Shown here: positions 54,624-62,332 of the stretch, piece by piece | Layout: each line of letters starts with the position of its first letter | Position numbering within the stretch: the first letter of the stretch is position 1 | From: Agrobacterium sp. a22-2 | Lineage (GTDB): Bacteria > Pseudomonadota > Alphaproteobacteria > Rhizobiales > Rhizobiaceae | Reading direction: 5' to 3' | Length of the DNA stretch: 64,000 bases | Assembly (NCBI RefSeq): GCF_012276985.1 | Contig: NZ_JAAXMM010000002.1 | Span: forward strand, 124,001 to 188,000 | Position numbers and translations under genes: made by a program | Notes under the pieces: generated by a model | Seen by the model: the letters and a program-made list of their open reading frames with translations, nothing else | Told to the model about the DNA's origin: nothing | The model's database searches: none

Positions 54624-55120
54624 GGGGCCTCGTCTATGGGATAGTCCGCAACACTTGCGGTCTGGCGGGCGCGCCAGTCGTCGAGACGACCGGCGAGGTC
54701 ATCGTCGGACAGAGCGAGCACGGCTGCGGCCAGCAGGGCGGCATTGATGGCGCCGGCCTTGCCGATCGCCAGCGTTCCGACCGGAATGCCGGCCGGCATC
54801 TGCACGATGGAAAGCAGGCTGTCCTGGCCGGACATGGTTTTCGACTGCACGGGCACGCCGAAGACGGGAAGGGGCGTCATGGCCGCCGTCATGCCGGGCA
54901 GGTGGGCTGCGCCGCCGGCACCGGCAATGATGACCTTGAACCCTTCGTCACGCGCCTGGCGGGCGAATTCGAACATGCGTTCGGGCGTGCGATGGGCCGA
55001 GACGATGCGGGCCTCGTAGCTGACATCCAGGGCATCGAGGGTATCTGCGGCATTCTTCATGGTTTCCCAATCCGATTGGCTACCCATGATGATGGCCACC
55101 GGTGGACGCTCGTCATGCAT
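54620..55120 (-). CDS. purE: N5-carboxyaminoimidazole ribonucleotide mutase
   Basis: 166 aa from ATG 55120 ([24 protein letters not shown]). The active-site motif MGSQSDW is followed by [14 protein letters not shown] and [28 protein letters not shown], all diagnostic of class I PurE. It converts N5-CAIR to CAIR for purine synthesis. It is first in the purEK operon; a DUF465 gene lies 18 bases upstream on the same strand and may be cotranscribed. Confidence 0.95.
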   Translation of the reverse strand: MHDERPPVAIIMGSQSDWETMKNAADTLDALDVSYEARIVSAHRTPERMFEFARQARDEGFKVIIAGAGGAAHLPGMTAAMTPLPVFGVPVQSKTMSGQDSLLSIVQMPAGIPVGTLAIGKAGAINAALLAAAVLALSDDDLAGRLDDWRARQTASVADYPIDEAP

Positions 55121-55138
55121 GCTGTTGCCTCCCACGCG

Positions 55139-55342
55139 TCAGGCGATGATATCGGGAATGATCTGGTCCTCAAGTTTGGTCAACTTGTCCTTGATCGCCA
55201 ATTTCTTCTTCTTCATCCGCTGGATCCGCAATGCATCGCAGCCGGTATCGATCATGGCATTGATCGCCACGTCGTAATCCTCATGCTCCTGGCGAAGCCG
55301 TGCGAGCTGAAGCCTTGCATCCGCCTGTTCCTGATCCGGCAT
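55139..55342 (-). CDS. YdcH/DUF465 family protein (first)
   Basis: 67 aa from ATG 55342 (MPDQEQADARLQLARLRQEHEDYDVAINAMIDTG). The C-terminal KKKKLAIKDKLTKLEDQIIP is the DUF465 hallmark of this short coiled protein. Function unknown. It lies 18 bases before purE on the same strand, and is divergent from a second DUF465 gene at 55577. Confidence 0.85.
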   Translation of the reverse strand: MPDQEQADARLQLARLRQEHEDYDVAINAMIDTGCDALRIQRMKKKKLAIKDKLTKLEDQIIPDIIA

Positions 55343-55576
55343 CGTCCTGTCCCCATTATCGCGTTCCCGCATCTTTTCTTGAGATGCATACTGGATTCGC
55401 GCAAGCTCCTATCACCAAACAGCGGTAACGGGAAGTTATCCCTAATCTTGAAATTGCCTTGTTCATACCTGGTTTTCGCCTTCGACAAAGTCCCCAGTTC
55501 GTGTCACATTACTTTCGCAAACCCTGAAACTCCAGCGATGGATTGCTGGAGGTAGGCAAAAGGAAGGACGTATCAA

Positions 55577-55753
55577 ATGACCATACAGGCTCATCTTGAA
55601 TCGCTTGCAAAGAAGCACGGAGCTCTTGAGGAAAAGCTCCATACCGCTCTTGCCTCTCCCTCCGTCGATGACAAGGAAATTCTCGAAATCAAGCGTCTCA
55701 AGCTGCGCATCAAGGACGAAATGGAACGCCTGCGGTCTTCCACGCGCCATTAA
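55577..55753 (+). CDS. YdcH/DUF465 family protein (second)
   Basis: 58 aa: MTIQAHLESLAKKHGALEEK followed by LHTALASPSVDDKEILEIKR and LKLRIKDEMERLRSSTRH. This matches the canonical DUF465/YdcH pattern (HxxLExx...KxxKLxLKDE). An AAGGAAGGA purine run precedes the ATG. A short gene likely missed by length cut-offs. It is divergent from the DUF465/purEK cluster across 234 bases. Confidence 0.88.
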   Translation: MTIQAHLESLAKKHGALEEKLHTALASPSVDDKEILEIKRLKLRIKDEMERLRSSTRH

Positions 55754-55855
55754 GGCGTAGCGCCGCGAGGACATCGCGGCCATCGTGTTCGCGGCATGTG
55801 CTGCCGCCCAAGACAATTCAGCAAGGCCGGCGTTCGCTATATCGGCCACAGATTG

Positions 55856-55890
55856 AACCCCGGAAGCCAGAGCGGCTTTCGGGGTTTTTG
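55856..55890 (+). terminator. Intrinsic terminator after the second DUF465 gene
   Basis: AACCCCGGAAGCC pairs with GGCTTTCGGGGTT around a 5-base loop, followed by TTTTGTTT. It sits about 100 bases downstream of the stop and just before the end of the convergent arsR gene. Confidence 0.85.
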
Positions 55891-55897
55891 TTTGGGT

Positions 55898-56158
55898 TCA
55901 AGACCAGAACTGGTCGAGCCACAGATTGAGCTTGTCGAAGCCGTGGGCATTCACGGAGTAGATCCGCCGCGTGCCCTTGGAGGTGACGGTCACCAGGTTG
56001 CAGTCGAGCAGGGCTTTGAGATGCTGGGAGACCGCCGGACGGCTGATCGGCAGACCCTTGGCGAGGTCGTTGACGGTGCGCGGCGCGCGCCGCAATTCCT
56101 CCAGCAGGTAGCGCCGGTTCGGGTCGGCTATTGCGGTAAAGGGGTCCGTGTTCGACAT
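55898..56158 (-). CDS. ArsR-family transcriptional regulator
   Basis: 86 aa from ATG 56158 (MSNTDPFTAIADPNRRYLLEELRRAPRTVNDLAKGLPISRPAVSQHLKALLDCNLVTV). The winged helix-turn-helix and the RRIYSVNAHGF wing are typical of ArsR/SmtB proteins of the SdpR-like or metabolic branch. No CxC metal motif is visible, so metal sensing is doubtful. It lies 90 bases from a TauE/SafE exporter gene on the same strand and may control it. Confidence 0.9.
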   Translation of the reverse strand: MSNTDPFTAIADPNRRYLLEELRRAPRTVNDLAKGLPISRPAVSQHLKALLDCNLVTVTSKGTRRIYSVNAHGFDKLNLWLDQFWS

Positions 56159-56248
56159 GAAGACCAAGCTACGGCATGCGGGCTCTCGCGGCAAGCGTGT
56201 ATTGCAGCGCAGCGAACCGAAACAGCCCTATTTGCAAGGGGTCGAGGT

Positions 56249-57013
56249 CTAAAAGCCTGATCCGTCCCAGAGCAGCTTGAGGGCGGCCAGGAAGGCCATC
56301 GCATACATCAGCGGATAGAAGGTCTGCGGCTTCATCAGCCGGACAAGACGGGCGCCGGCCAGCGTCGAGACCAGGGCCACGGGCAGTAGGAAGGCCGACA
56401 GCGTCAGGTTGGCGGCGTCCAACTCGCCAAGGGCGAAGTAGGGCACCACTTTCACGGTGTTCATGATGGCGAAGAAGCGCACGCTGGTGCCGGTATAGGT
56501 GCGCGGATCGAGCTTCAAAGGTAGGACATAGATCTGGAAAGGCGGCCCGCCGGCATGGGCGACAAAACTGCCATAGCCCGACAGCGTGCTCCAGAGACCG
56601 GCGGCGAGCGGCCGCTGCGGCTTCGGCGGCGTTTGTATTTTGGAGTTCGGCCCGTAGGTGTCATAGACATAGCGGGCGACGAAGACGATCGTCACCGTGC
56701 CCAAGACCAGGCGCATGGCATTGGCGGAAATATAGGTGGATGTGGCCCAACCGAGCGCAATGCCGACAATTGCGCCGGGCAGCATCAGCACCAGCGTCTT
56801 GCGGTCGTTGTGATGGCGCCAGGCCCACAGCGCCACGGCATCCATGACCAGCAGGATCGGCAAGAAGATGGCGGCCGCCTGCATCGGCGGCACGACCATG
56901 GCGAGGATCGGCACGCCAAGCAGCGCCAGCGCGCCGCCCAGCCCCCCCTTGGAAAGGCCAACAAGAGCGACTGCCGGGATGGCAGCGTAAAAAAACTGGA
57001 TGTCCGGGAGCAT
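56249..57013 (-). CDS. TauE/SafE-family sulfite (anion) exporter
   Basis: 254 aa from ATG 57013 (MLPDIQFFYAAIPAVALVGLSKGGLGGALALLGVPILAMVVPPMQAAAIFLPILLVMDAVALWAWR). Eight or nine hydrophobic segments with the two TauE repeats are visible, including AGLWSTLSGYGSFVAHAGGPPFQIYVLP, the conserved SGFGSxxxxxGGPxxxxYLL-like motif. Family members move sulfite, sulfoacetate or other small anions across the inner membrane. Substrate unknown. Regulated perhaps by the adjacent ArsR gene. Confidence 0.9.
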   Translation of the reverse strand: MLPDIQFFYAAIPAVALVGLSKGGLGGALALLGVPILAMVVPPMQAAAIFLPILLVMDAVALWAWRHHNDRKTLVLMLPGAIVGIALGWATSTYISANAMRLVLGTVTIVFVARYVYDTYGPNSKIQTPPKPQRPLAAGLWSTLSGYGSFVAHAGGPPFQIYVLPLKLDPRTYTGTSVRFFAIMNTVKVVPYFALGELDAANLTLSAFLLPVALVSTLAGARLVRLMKPQTFYPLMYAMAFLAALKLLWDGSGF

Positions 57014-57113
57014 TTGTTTCAGTTGATCCTTTCGCAAGACCGGTCTATCGGAATTGATCGCCCAAAACGAGTGGTTTTCGCTCGCAAGCAAAACCGATGA
57101 AACGGAATATGCC

Positions 57114-57767
57114 ATGACCCGTCCCGAGAGCCGCTGCCGCCTCGTCCTGATCGTGCCGGACTTTGCCGATGACGCGACCGGTGTCCGTATCCTCGCCGAT
57201 GCCTTGAAGGGCGGAGATGTCGCGTCCGTCATCATCCCGCAATACGGGTCTGGCGACGATGCCTTCCAGGCGCGTGTCGAAGCGCTGGTGCCGGAAATCC
57301 AGGCGGCGAATGCGGCCGCCATCGTCGTCGACAACAGCCGTGTCGCCGGCCGGGCCAAGGCCGATGGCCTGCATCTGACCGGCAGCGCCGAGGAACTTGC
57401 CGAGGCGGTCGAGAAATTTTCGCCGAAGATGATCATTGGCGCCGGCCGCGCCATGGAACGCCATGTGGCGCTCGAGGTCGGCGAAGCCAATCCGGACTAC
57501 GTGTTTTTCGGCAAGCTGGATGGCGATATCAAGCCCGAAGCCCATTCGAAGAATGTCGATCTGGGCGAATGGTGGGCTTCGATGGTGTCCATCCCTTGCA
57601 TCGTCATGGGCGGCAGCGATCCGGCGTCTGTCCTGACGGTTGCCGAGTCCGGCGCGGAATTCGTGGCGCTTCGCCGCGCGGTGTTCGACGATCCGGCCAT
57701 GGCGGCCACCATCATTGCACAGGTAAATGCAATGCTTGACGAAAAAGCGCCACGGTTTGGCGCTTGA
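57114..57767 (+). CDS. Thiamine-phosphate-synthase-like protein (ThiE fold)
   Basis: 217 aa. Features of a TIM-barrel ThiE-like family: LVLIVPDFADDATGVRILADALKGGDVASVIIPQYG, ANAAAIVVDNSRVAGRAKADGLHLTG and PDYVFFGKLDGDIKP, then VSIPCIVMGGSDPASVLTVAESGAEFVALRRAVF. In ThiE the DGxHLGQ motif is replaced here by DGLHLTG, and the Mg-binding Asp pattern is only partly kept. So thiamine activity is not assured; it may be a TenI-like paralogue. Its TGA abuts the start of the Sel1-repeat gene. Confidence 0.75.
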   Translation: MTRPESRCRLVLIVPDFADDATGVRILADALKGGDVASVIIPQYGSGDDAFQARVEALVPEIQAANAAAIVVDNSRVAGRAKADGLHLTGSAEELAEAVEKFSPKMIIGAGRAMERHVALEVGEANPDYVFFGKLDGDIKPEAHSKNVDLGEWWASMVSIPCIVMGGSDPASVLTVAESGAEFVALRRAVFDDPAMAATIIAQVNAMLDEKAPRFGA

Positions 57768-57775
57768 AGGTCTTC

Positions 57776-58888
57776 ATGCCGAAAAGCCGTACCCTATCGC
57801 GATCCATCCTGACCGCCCTGTTGACCGCCTATCTTGCGGGTTCCGGAACCCTTGCCCTTGCCCAGGAAGAGCCGGCCCTCGACATCGGCAAAGCGGATAC
57901 GACGGAGCGTGTCGTGCGGCCGCCGGAGACGCTGGACAAGACCTCGAAGATCGATGCCAAAGGGGCTGAGGCCACCGAGCCGTCGTCCGGCATCACGCTG
58001 TTTGAACGCATGGGTGCGCCCTTGCCGGCCCTGCCGCCGGAAACGGAATACAAGGGGCCGGTCGATGACGCCTTCGGCGCCTACCAGCGCGGCCTGTTCA
58101 CGACGGCGCTCGACAAGGCCCTGCCGCGTGCGCAATTAGGCGACGCGTCGGCCCAGACGCTGATTGCCGAGATGATGTCGCGCGGTCTCGGCACCAAGCG
58201 CGATCCGAAGACGGCGGCCTTCTGGTATGGCCAGGCGGCGGCCGGCGGCGATCCGGCGGCGATGTTCAAATATGCGCTTCTGCTGATGGAAGGCCGCGAT
58301 GTCGAACGCGACAAGGTCAAGGCCGACGAATACATGAAGAAGGCGGCGGATGCCGGCAACAGTTCCGCCCAGTTCAATTGGGCGCAGACGCTGGTTGCCG
58401 ACAATCCCGGCGAGAAGGGCCTGAAACTGGCCCTGCCTTACTATGAAAAATCTGCCGAGCAGGGCGTGGCCGATTCCCAATATGCGGTGGCTCAGGTCTA
58501 TAACGCCCTTGCCGATATTTCGGCCGAGAAGAAAGCCGCAGCACGAGTCTGGCTGGCGCGCGCCGCCAAGGCGGGTTTCGACACCGCCCAGCTCGATATC
58601 GGCCTCTGGCTGGTCAATGGCATCGGCGGCGATCGCGATTATGACCAGGGATTCAACTGGCTGAGAATCGCCGCCAACCGCGGCAACGTGGTGGCGCAGA
58701 ACCGGCTGGCGCATCTCTATATCAACGCGCTCGGCACCCGGCCGGACCCGGTGGAAGCGGCGAAATGGTATGTGCTGTCGCGACGGGCCGGCCTGAAGGA
58801 TCCTCTGCTTGAGGACCATTATCTCGGGTTGACAGAAGAGCAGCAGAAAAAGGCCATAGACGGGGCCAACAAGTTCCGCACCGGCTGA
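57776..58888 (+). CDS. Sel1-repeat (tetratricopeptide-like) exported protein
   Basis: 370 aa from ATG 57776 with GAAGG upstream; a TTG at 57764 overlaps the preceding stop. Signal peptide to LALA (about residue 29). After a low-complexity region, at least five Sel1-like repeats are visible: YQRGLFTTALDKALPRAQLGDASAQTLIAEMMSRGLGTKRDPKTAAFWYGQAAAGGDPAAMFKYALLLMEG, KADEYMKKAADAGNSSAQFNWAQTLV, LALPYYEKSAEQGVADSQYAVAQVYN and DPVEAAKWYVLSRRAG. Likely a periplasmic protein-interaction scaffold. It follows the ThiE-like gene in an overlapping operon. Confidence 0.9.
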   Translation: MPKSRTLSRSILTALLTAYLAGSGTLALAQEEPALDIGKADTTERVVRPPETLDKTSKIDAKGAEATEPSSGITLFERMGAPLPALPPETEYKGPVDDAFGAYQRGLFTTALDKALPRAQLGDASAQTLIAEMMSRGLGTKRDPKTAAFWYGQAAAGGDPAAMFKYALLLMEGRDVERDKVKADEYMKKAADAGNSSAQFNWAQTLVADNPGEKGLKLALPYYEKSAEQGVADSQYAVAQVYNALADISAEKKAAARVWLARAAKAGFDTAQLDIGLWLVNGIGGDRDYDQGFNWLRIAANRGNVVAQNRLAHLYINALGTRPDPVEAAKWYVLSRRAGLKDPLLEDHYLGLTEEQQKKAIDGANKFRTG

Positions 58889-58965
58889 GCACGATCGCCG
58901 ACCGATCACGTGGCATTGCTGATGGGGTGGCCTGCCGTTGTTGCGCGGACCAGGGGTTGGGTTTG

Positions 58966-60237
58966 ATGGACGAATTCGAACTGTTTCAGCGCATGGGTCT
59001 GGCCGTTGCCATCGGTGCCTCGGTCGGGGTGGAGCGCCATTGGCGCGAGCGGGACGAGGGCGAGGGCCAGCGCACCGCCGGTATCCGGACCTTTACCCTG
59101 ATCGGCATGATGGGCGGCGCGGCCGGCCTGATCGAACGCAGCATCGCCACGGATTCGGCCTATTCCGGCGTCGTGCTGTCCGGTTTCCTCCTGGCGCTGA
59201 CCCTTGTCATGGCGATCTTTGGGCTGCGCCAGGCGATTGCCGAGCAAAGCTATAGCGTGACCTCAGTCGTCACGGCGATGCTGACTTTTGCGCTCGGTGC
59301 GCTGGCCGTTCTCGGCGACATGGCCATCGCTTCGGCGGGCGGTGTCGTGCTGGTGGCTATCCTGGCCAGCCGGGAATTCCTGCATGCGGCGATCCGCCGG
59401 CTGCAATGGGCGGAACTGCGTTCGGCGATCATCCTTCTGGCCATGACATTCGTGTTGTTGCCGATCGTACCGACCGAGCCGCTCGGTCCGTTCGGCGGCG
59501 TCTCTCCGTCGAGCATCCTGCTTTTGGCGCTGATGTTGGGCTCGATCTCCTTTGCCGGCTACGTGGCCGTGCGGCTGCTTGGGCCGTCGCGCGGCGATAT
59601 CGTGGCCGGTGCGATCGGCGGACTGGTGTCCTCGACCGGCACGACGGTGGCCTTTGCCCGGCGCTCGAAGGCCGGCGAGGCGGCACAGACGCTGGCATCG
59701 GGGGCGATTGCGGCGGGGGCCGTGTCGATGGCGCGAACCGCCATGGTCGTCGTCTCGCTTGCCGCTGTGCTTTTGCCCAGTCTGCTGGCGCCGCTGTTGA
59801 CCGGTGCCGCCGTGATGGCGCTGTACGGCCTGGTGCTGGCCTGGCGGCATGTGCCCGAACCGGCCCAGGGCTCGCCTGCCAATCCGTTCGAGCTCTGGGC
59901 GGTCACGAAAATGGCGGCGCTCCTGGTTCTGGTGGCATTCGCCGCTCGGGCTGCAACCCAATATTTCGGCAGTGCCGGCCTGATTGTAGCATCGGCACTC
60001 TCCGGCTTGGCCGACGTCGACGCGGCGACGGTCACCGTGACCGGCATGCTGGGCTCGCTTGAGCCGGGGCTTGCGGCGCGGGCCATCGGCGTTGCCGTGC
60101 TGTCGAACCTGGCTGCCAAGGCGCTTTACGCATCGCTCATCGGATCGCGTCCCTTTGCGCTGCATGTCTGGGTTTCGTCGCTTCTGGCGGGTGGTGCCGG
60201 GCTGGCCGTCTTCATGGTGCTATTGCCCTCGGTTTGA
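58966..60237 (+). CDS. MgtC/SapB-DUF4010 family membrane protein
   Basis: 423 aa from ATG 58966 (MDEFELFQRMGLAVAIGASVGVERHWRERDEGEGQRTAGIRTFTLIGMMGGAAGL). The first 130 residues resemble MgtC/SapB with the GLERxxR-like core, and the rest is DUF4010 with about eleven hydrophobic segments and ILLLALMLGSISFAGYVAVRLLGPSRGDIVAGAIGGLVSSTGTTVAFARRS. The family is linked to low-Mg or acid adaptation in some pathogens; the biochemical activity is unknown. Followed 150 bases later by suhB. Confidence 0.9.
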   Translation: MDEFELFQRMGLAVAIGASVGVERHWRERDEGEGQRTAGIRTFTLIGMMGGAAGLIERSIATDSAYSGVVLSGFLLALTLVMAIFGLRQAIAEQSYSVTSVVTAMLTFALGALAVLGDMAIASAGGVVLVAILASREFLHAAIRRLQWAELRSAIILLAMTFVLLPIVPTEPLGPFGGVSPSSILLLALMLGSISFAGYVAVRLLGPSRGDIVAGAIGGLVSSTGTTVAFARRSKAGEAAQTLASGAIAAGAVSMARTAMVVVSLAAVLLPSLLAPLLTGAAVMALYGLVLAWRHVPEPAQGSPANPFELWAVTKMAALLVLVAFAARAATQYFGSAGLIVASALSGLADVDAATVTVTGMLGSLEPGLAARAIGVAVLSNLAAKALYASLIGSRPFALHVWVSSLLAGGAGLAVFMVLLPSV

Positions 60238-60387
60238 GGCTCCGAACCCAAGCCTCTGGCGCATGCCCCTTGAATTCCGGCGATTTTTATGGTCTTGAAC
60301 CCGCCAACCGATCGCCGCATACCGCAGCCTTGCCATCGATGGCGCTGTCAGCCGGCCCGATGCCGCCAATTCAAGGAATAAATCAAC

Positions 60388-61188
60388 ATGGCTCGCTCTG
60401 CCCTTCTCAATGTCATGGTCCAGGCCGCGATCAAGGCCGGAAAGTCGCTGTCGCGCGATTTCGGCGAGGTGCAGAACCTGCAGGTTTCCGTCAAGGGACC
60501 GAGCGATTTCGTCTCCCAGGCCGATATCAAAGCCGAGAAGATCGTACGCGACGAGCTGATGAAGGCGCGGCCGACCTATGGTTTCCTCGGCGAGGAAAGC
60601 GAAGAGTTCAAGGGCACGGATGGCGCGCATCGCTGGATCGTCGATCCGCTCGACGGCACCACCAATTTCCTGCATGGCATTCCGCAGTTTGCCGTGTCGA
60701 TCGCGCTGGAGCGCAACGGCGAGATCGTTGCCGGCGTGATCTTCAATCCGGCAACCGACGAACTCTACACGGCCGAGCGCGGCGGCGGCGCCTTCATGAA
60801 TGATCGCCGTATCCGGGTTGCCGCCCGCAAGGTGCTGTCGGATTGCGTGGTGGCCTGCGGGGTTCCGCATCTCGGCCGCGGCAATCACGGCAAGTTCCTG
60901 GTGGAACTGCGCCATGTGATGAACGAGGTCGCCGGCGTGCGCCGCATGGGTGCGGCAGCGCTCGATCTGGCCTATGTCGCGGCCGGCCGTTTCGACGGTT
61001 TCTGGGAAGTCGAGCTTTCGCCCTGGGACATCGCTGCCGGCATCCTGCTGATCCGCGAAGCAGGCGGCTTCGTCGGTGATATGTCCGGCGGCACGGATAT
61101 GTTCGGGTCGCGCAGCATCGTGGCCGGCAACGAATATATCCACAAGGCGCTTACCGAGGTCATCAACCGACCCGTTCCAAAAGCATAA
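60388..61188 (+). CDS. suhB: Inositol-1-monophosphatase
   Basis: 266 aa. Metal-site motifs are FLGEESEEFKG, WIVDPLDGTTNFLHG and the C-terminal WEVELSPWDIAAGILLIREAGG. It starts MARSALLNVMVQAAIKAGKSLSRDFGEVQNLQVSVKGPSDFVSQAD, a standard SuhB opening (KGPADFVTxAD). It releases inositol from phosphate and in E. coli also aids ribosome assembly as part of the rRNA antitermination complex. The SuhB family member here is distinct from the HisN-like one at 13286. The MmgR RNA motif historically takes its name from suhB neighbours but is not adjacent to this copy. Confidence 0.95.
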   Translation: MARSALLNVMVQAAIKAGKSLSRDFGEVQNLQVSVKGPSDFVSQADIKAEKIVRDELMKARPTYGFLGEESEEFKGTDGAHRWIVDPLDGTTNFLHGIPQFAVSIALERNGEIVAGVIFNPATDELYTAERGGGAFMNDRRIRVAARKVLSDCVVACGVPHLGRGNHGKFLVELRHVMNEVAGVRRMGAAALDLAYVAAGRFDGFWEVELSPWDIAAGILLIREAGGFVGDMSGGTDMFGSRSIVAGNEYIHKALTEVINRPVPKA

Positions 61189-61291
61189 CTTCTTTTTTCG
61201 TCAGAGACTTGCCGTGGCCGGCTTTTCTCTTCAATTCGTCGTAATTATCCACTAGCCTCCGGCGGCGAGATTCCCGGAGGCGCAGGACGAT

Positions 61292-62329
61292 ATGGCGAAA
61301 GTGAAACTGGCGGACTTGGAAGCAACAGAGGCTGACGCCGGCGCCTACGGCAACAAGCTTTCAAGCCCAATGCCATTCTTCTCGACGATGCTGATCTTCC
61401 TGATCATCGTCGGGTTCATCGCTGCCATTCTCTTCCGGCAGGCGCAAACCGCATTCATGACCAATCCGGGGCTGAACGGCCTGATCCTCGGCGTTCTGGC
61501 AGTCGGCATCATTCTGGTTTTCAACCATGTGCTCGGCCTCATCCCCGAAGTGCGCTGGTTCAATTCCTTCCGGGCCGCCGGCAATGCGGAGAAGGTCGGC
61601 CGCGATCCGCGTCTGCTGGCGCCCATGCGGGCGCTGATCGGCAATCGCCGCTCGGTGGCGATCTCGACCGCGGCCCTGCGCTCGATCCTTGATTCGATTG
61701 CCACGCGTCTCGACGAATCGCGTGACACCTCGCGTTATCTGATCGGCCTTCTGGTCTTTCTCGGCCTGCTCGGCACCTTCTGGGGCCTGCTCGGCACGAT
61801 CGGCTCGATCAGTGACGTCATCCAGTCGCTCGATCCGAGCTCCGGCGACAGCAACGACATTCTGCAGGCGCTGAAATCGGGTCTGGCCGGTCCGCTTGAG
61901 GGCATGGGTACGGCGTTCTCGTCCTCGCTGCTCGGTCTGTCCGGATCGCTGATCCTCGGTTTTCTCGATCTGCAGGCCGGCAGAGCGCAGAACCGCTTCT
62001 ATACAGAGCTGGAAAACTGGCTGTCGTCGGTGACCGATGTCGGCTCCGACATGGTACAGGTCAGCGAACCCGGTGCAACGATCGCCGCCGAAGACCTGAA
62101 CCGGCTGATCGAACAGCTGACGCGGATCGCCGACCAGCCCGCAGCCAAAGGCAACGACAGGTCGGTCACGGCCATCGCCGGGCTTGCCGAAGGCATTCAG
62201 GGGCTCGTCAAGAACATGCGCAACGAGCAGCAGATGCTGCGTGACTGGATCGAGGCGCAGCAGGAAGACGCCCGCGCCATGCGCAAGACCCTGGACCGGC
62301 TCAACGACAAGATCGGCGGGAGCAAGTAA
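61292..62329 (+). CDS. MotA/TolQ/ExbB-like membrane protein
   Basis: 345 aa with four hydrophobic segments near residues 30-51 (FFSTMLIFLIIVGFIAAIL), 61-85 (NGLILGVLAVGIILVFNHVLGL), 149-172 (YLIGLLVFLGLLGTFWGLLGTIG) and 205-230 (GMGTAFSSSLLGLSGSLILGF). The LGTFWGLLGTIGSI plus the GMGTAFSSSLLGLSGSL motif is the ExbB/TolQ/MotA ion-channel signature (MotA_ExbB). A C-terminal helical tail (about 240-345) is polar. Only 3 bases separate its stop from the start of an OmpA/MotB-like gene, so the two likely form an ion-driven complex. No flagellar or Tol genes are adjacent. Confidence 0.92.
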   Translation: MAKVKLADLEATEADAGAYGNKLSSPMPFFSTMLIFLIIVGFIAAILFRQAQTAFMTNPGLNGLILGVLAVGIILVFNHVLGLIPEVRWFNSFRAAGNAEKVGRDPRLLAPMRALIGNRRSVAISTAALRSILDSIATRLDESRDTSRYLIGLLVFLGLLGTFWGLLGTIGSISDVIQSLDPSSGDSNDILQALKSGLAGPLEGMGTAFSSSLLGLSGSLILGFLDLQAGRAQNRFYTELENWLSSVTDVGSDMVQVSEPGATIAAEDLNRLIEQLTRIADQPAAKGNDRSVTAIAGLAEGIQGLVKNMRNEQQMLRDWIEAQQEDARAMRKTLDRLNDKIGGSK

Positions 62330-62332
62330 CCG

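Noticed and set aside
57054..57113. Extended starts for the ThiE-like and TauE-like genes over each other's 5' ends
   Set aside because: The two long frames overlap divergently; the residues added (for TauE more than 150) have no domain content and are antisense to the ThiE-like gene, so internal ATGs at 57114 and 57013 are preferred.
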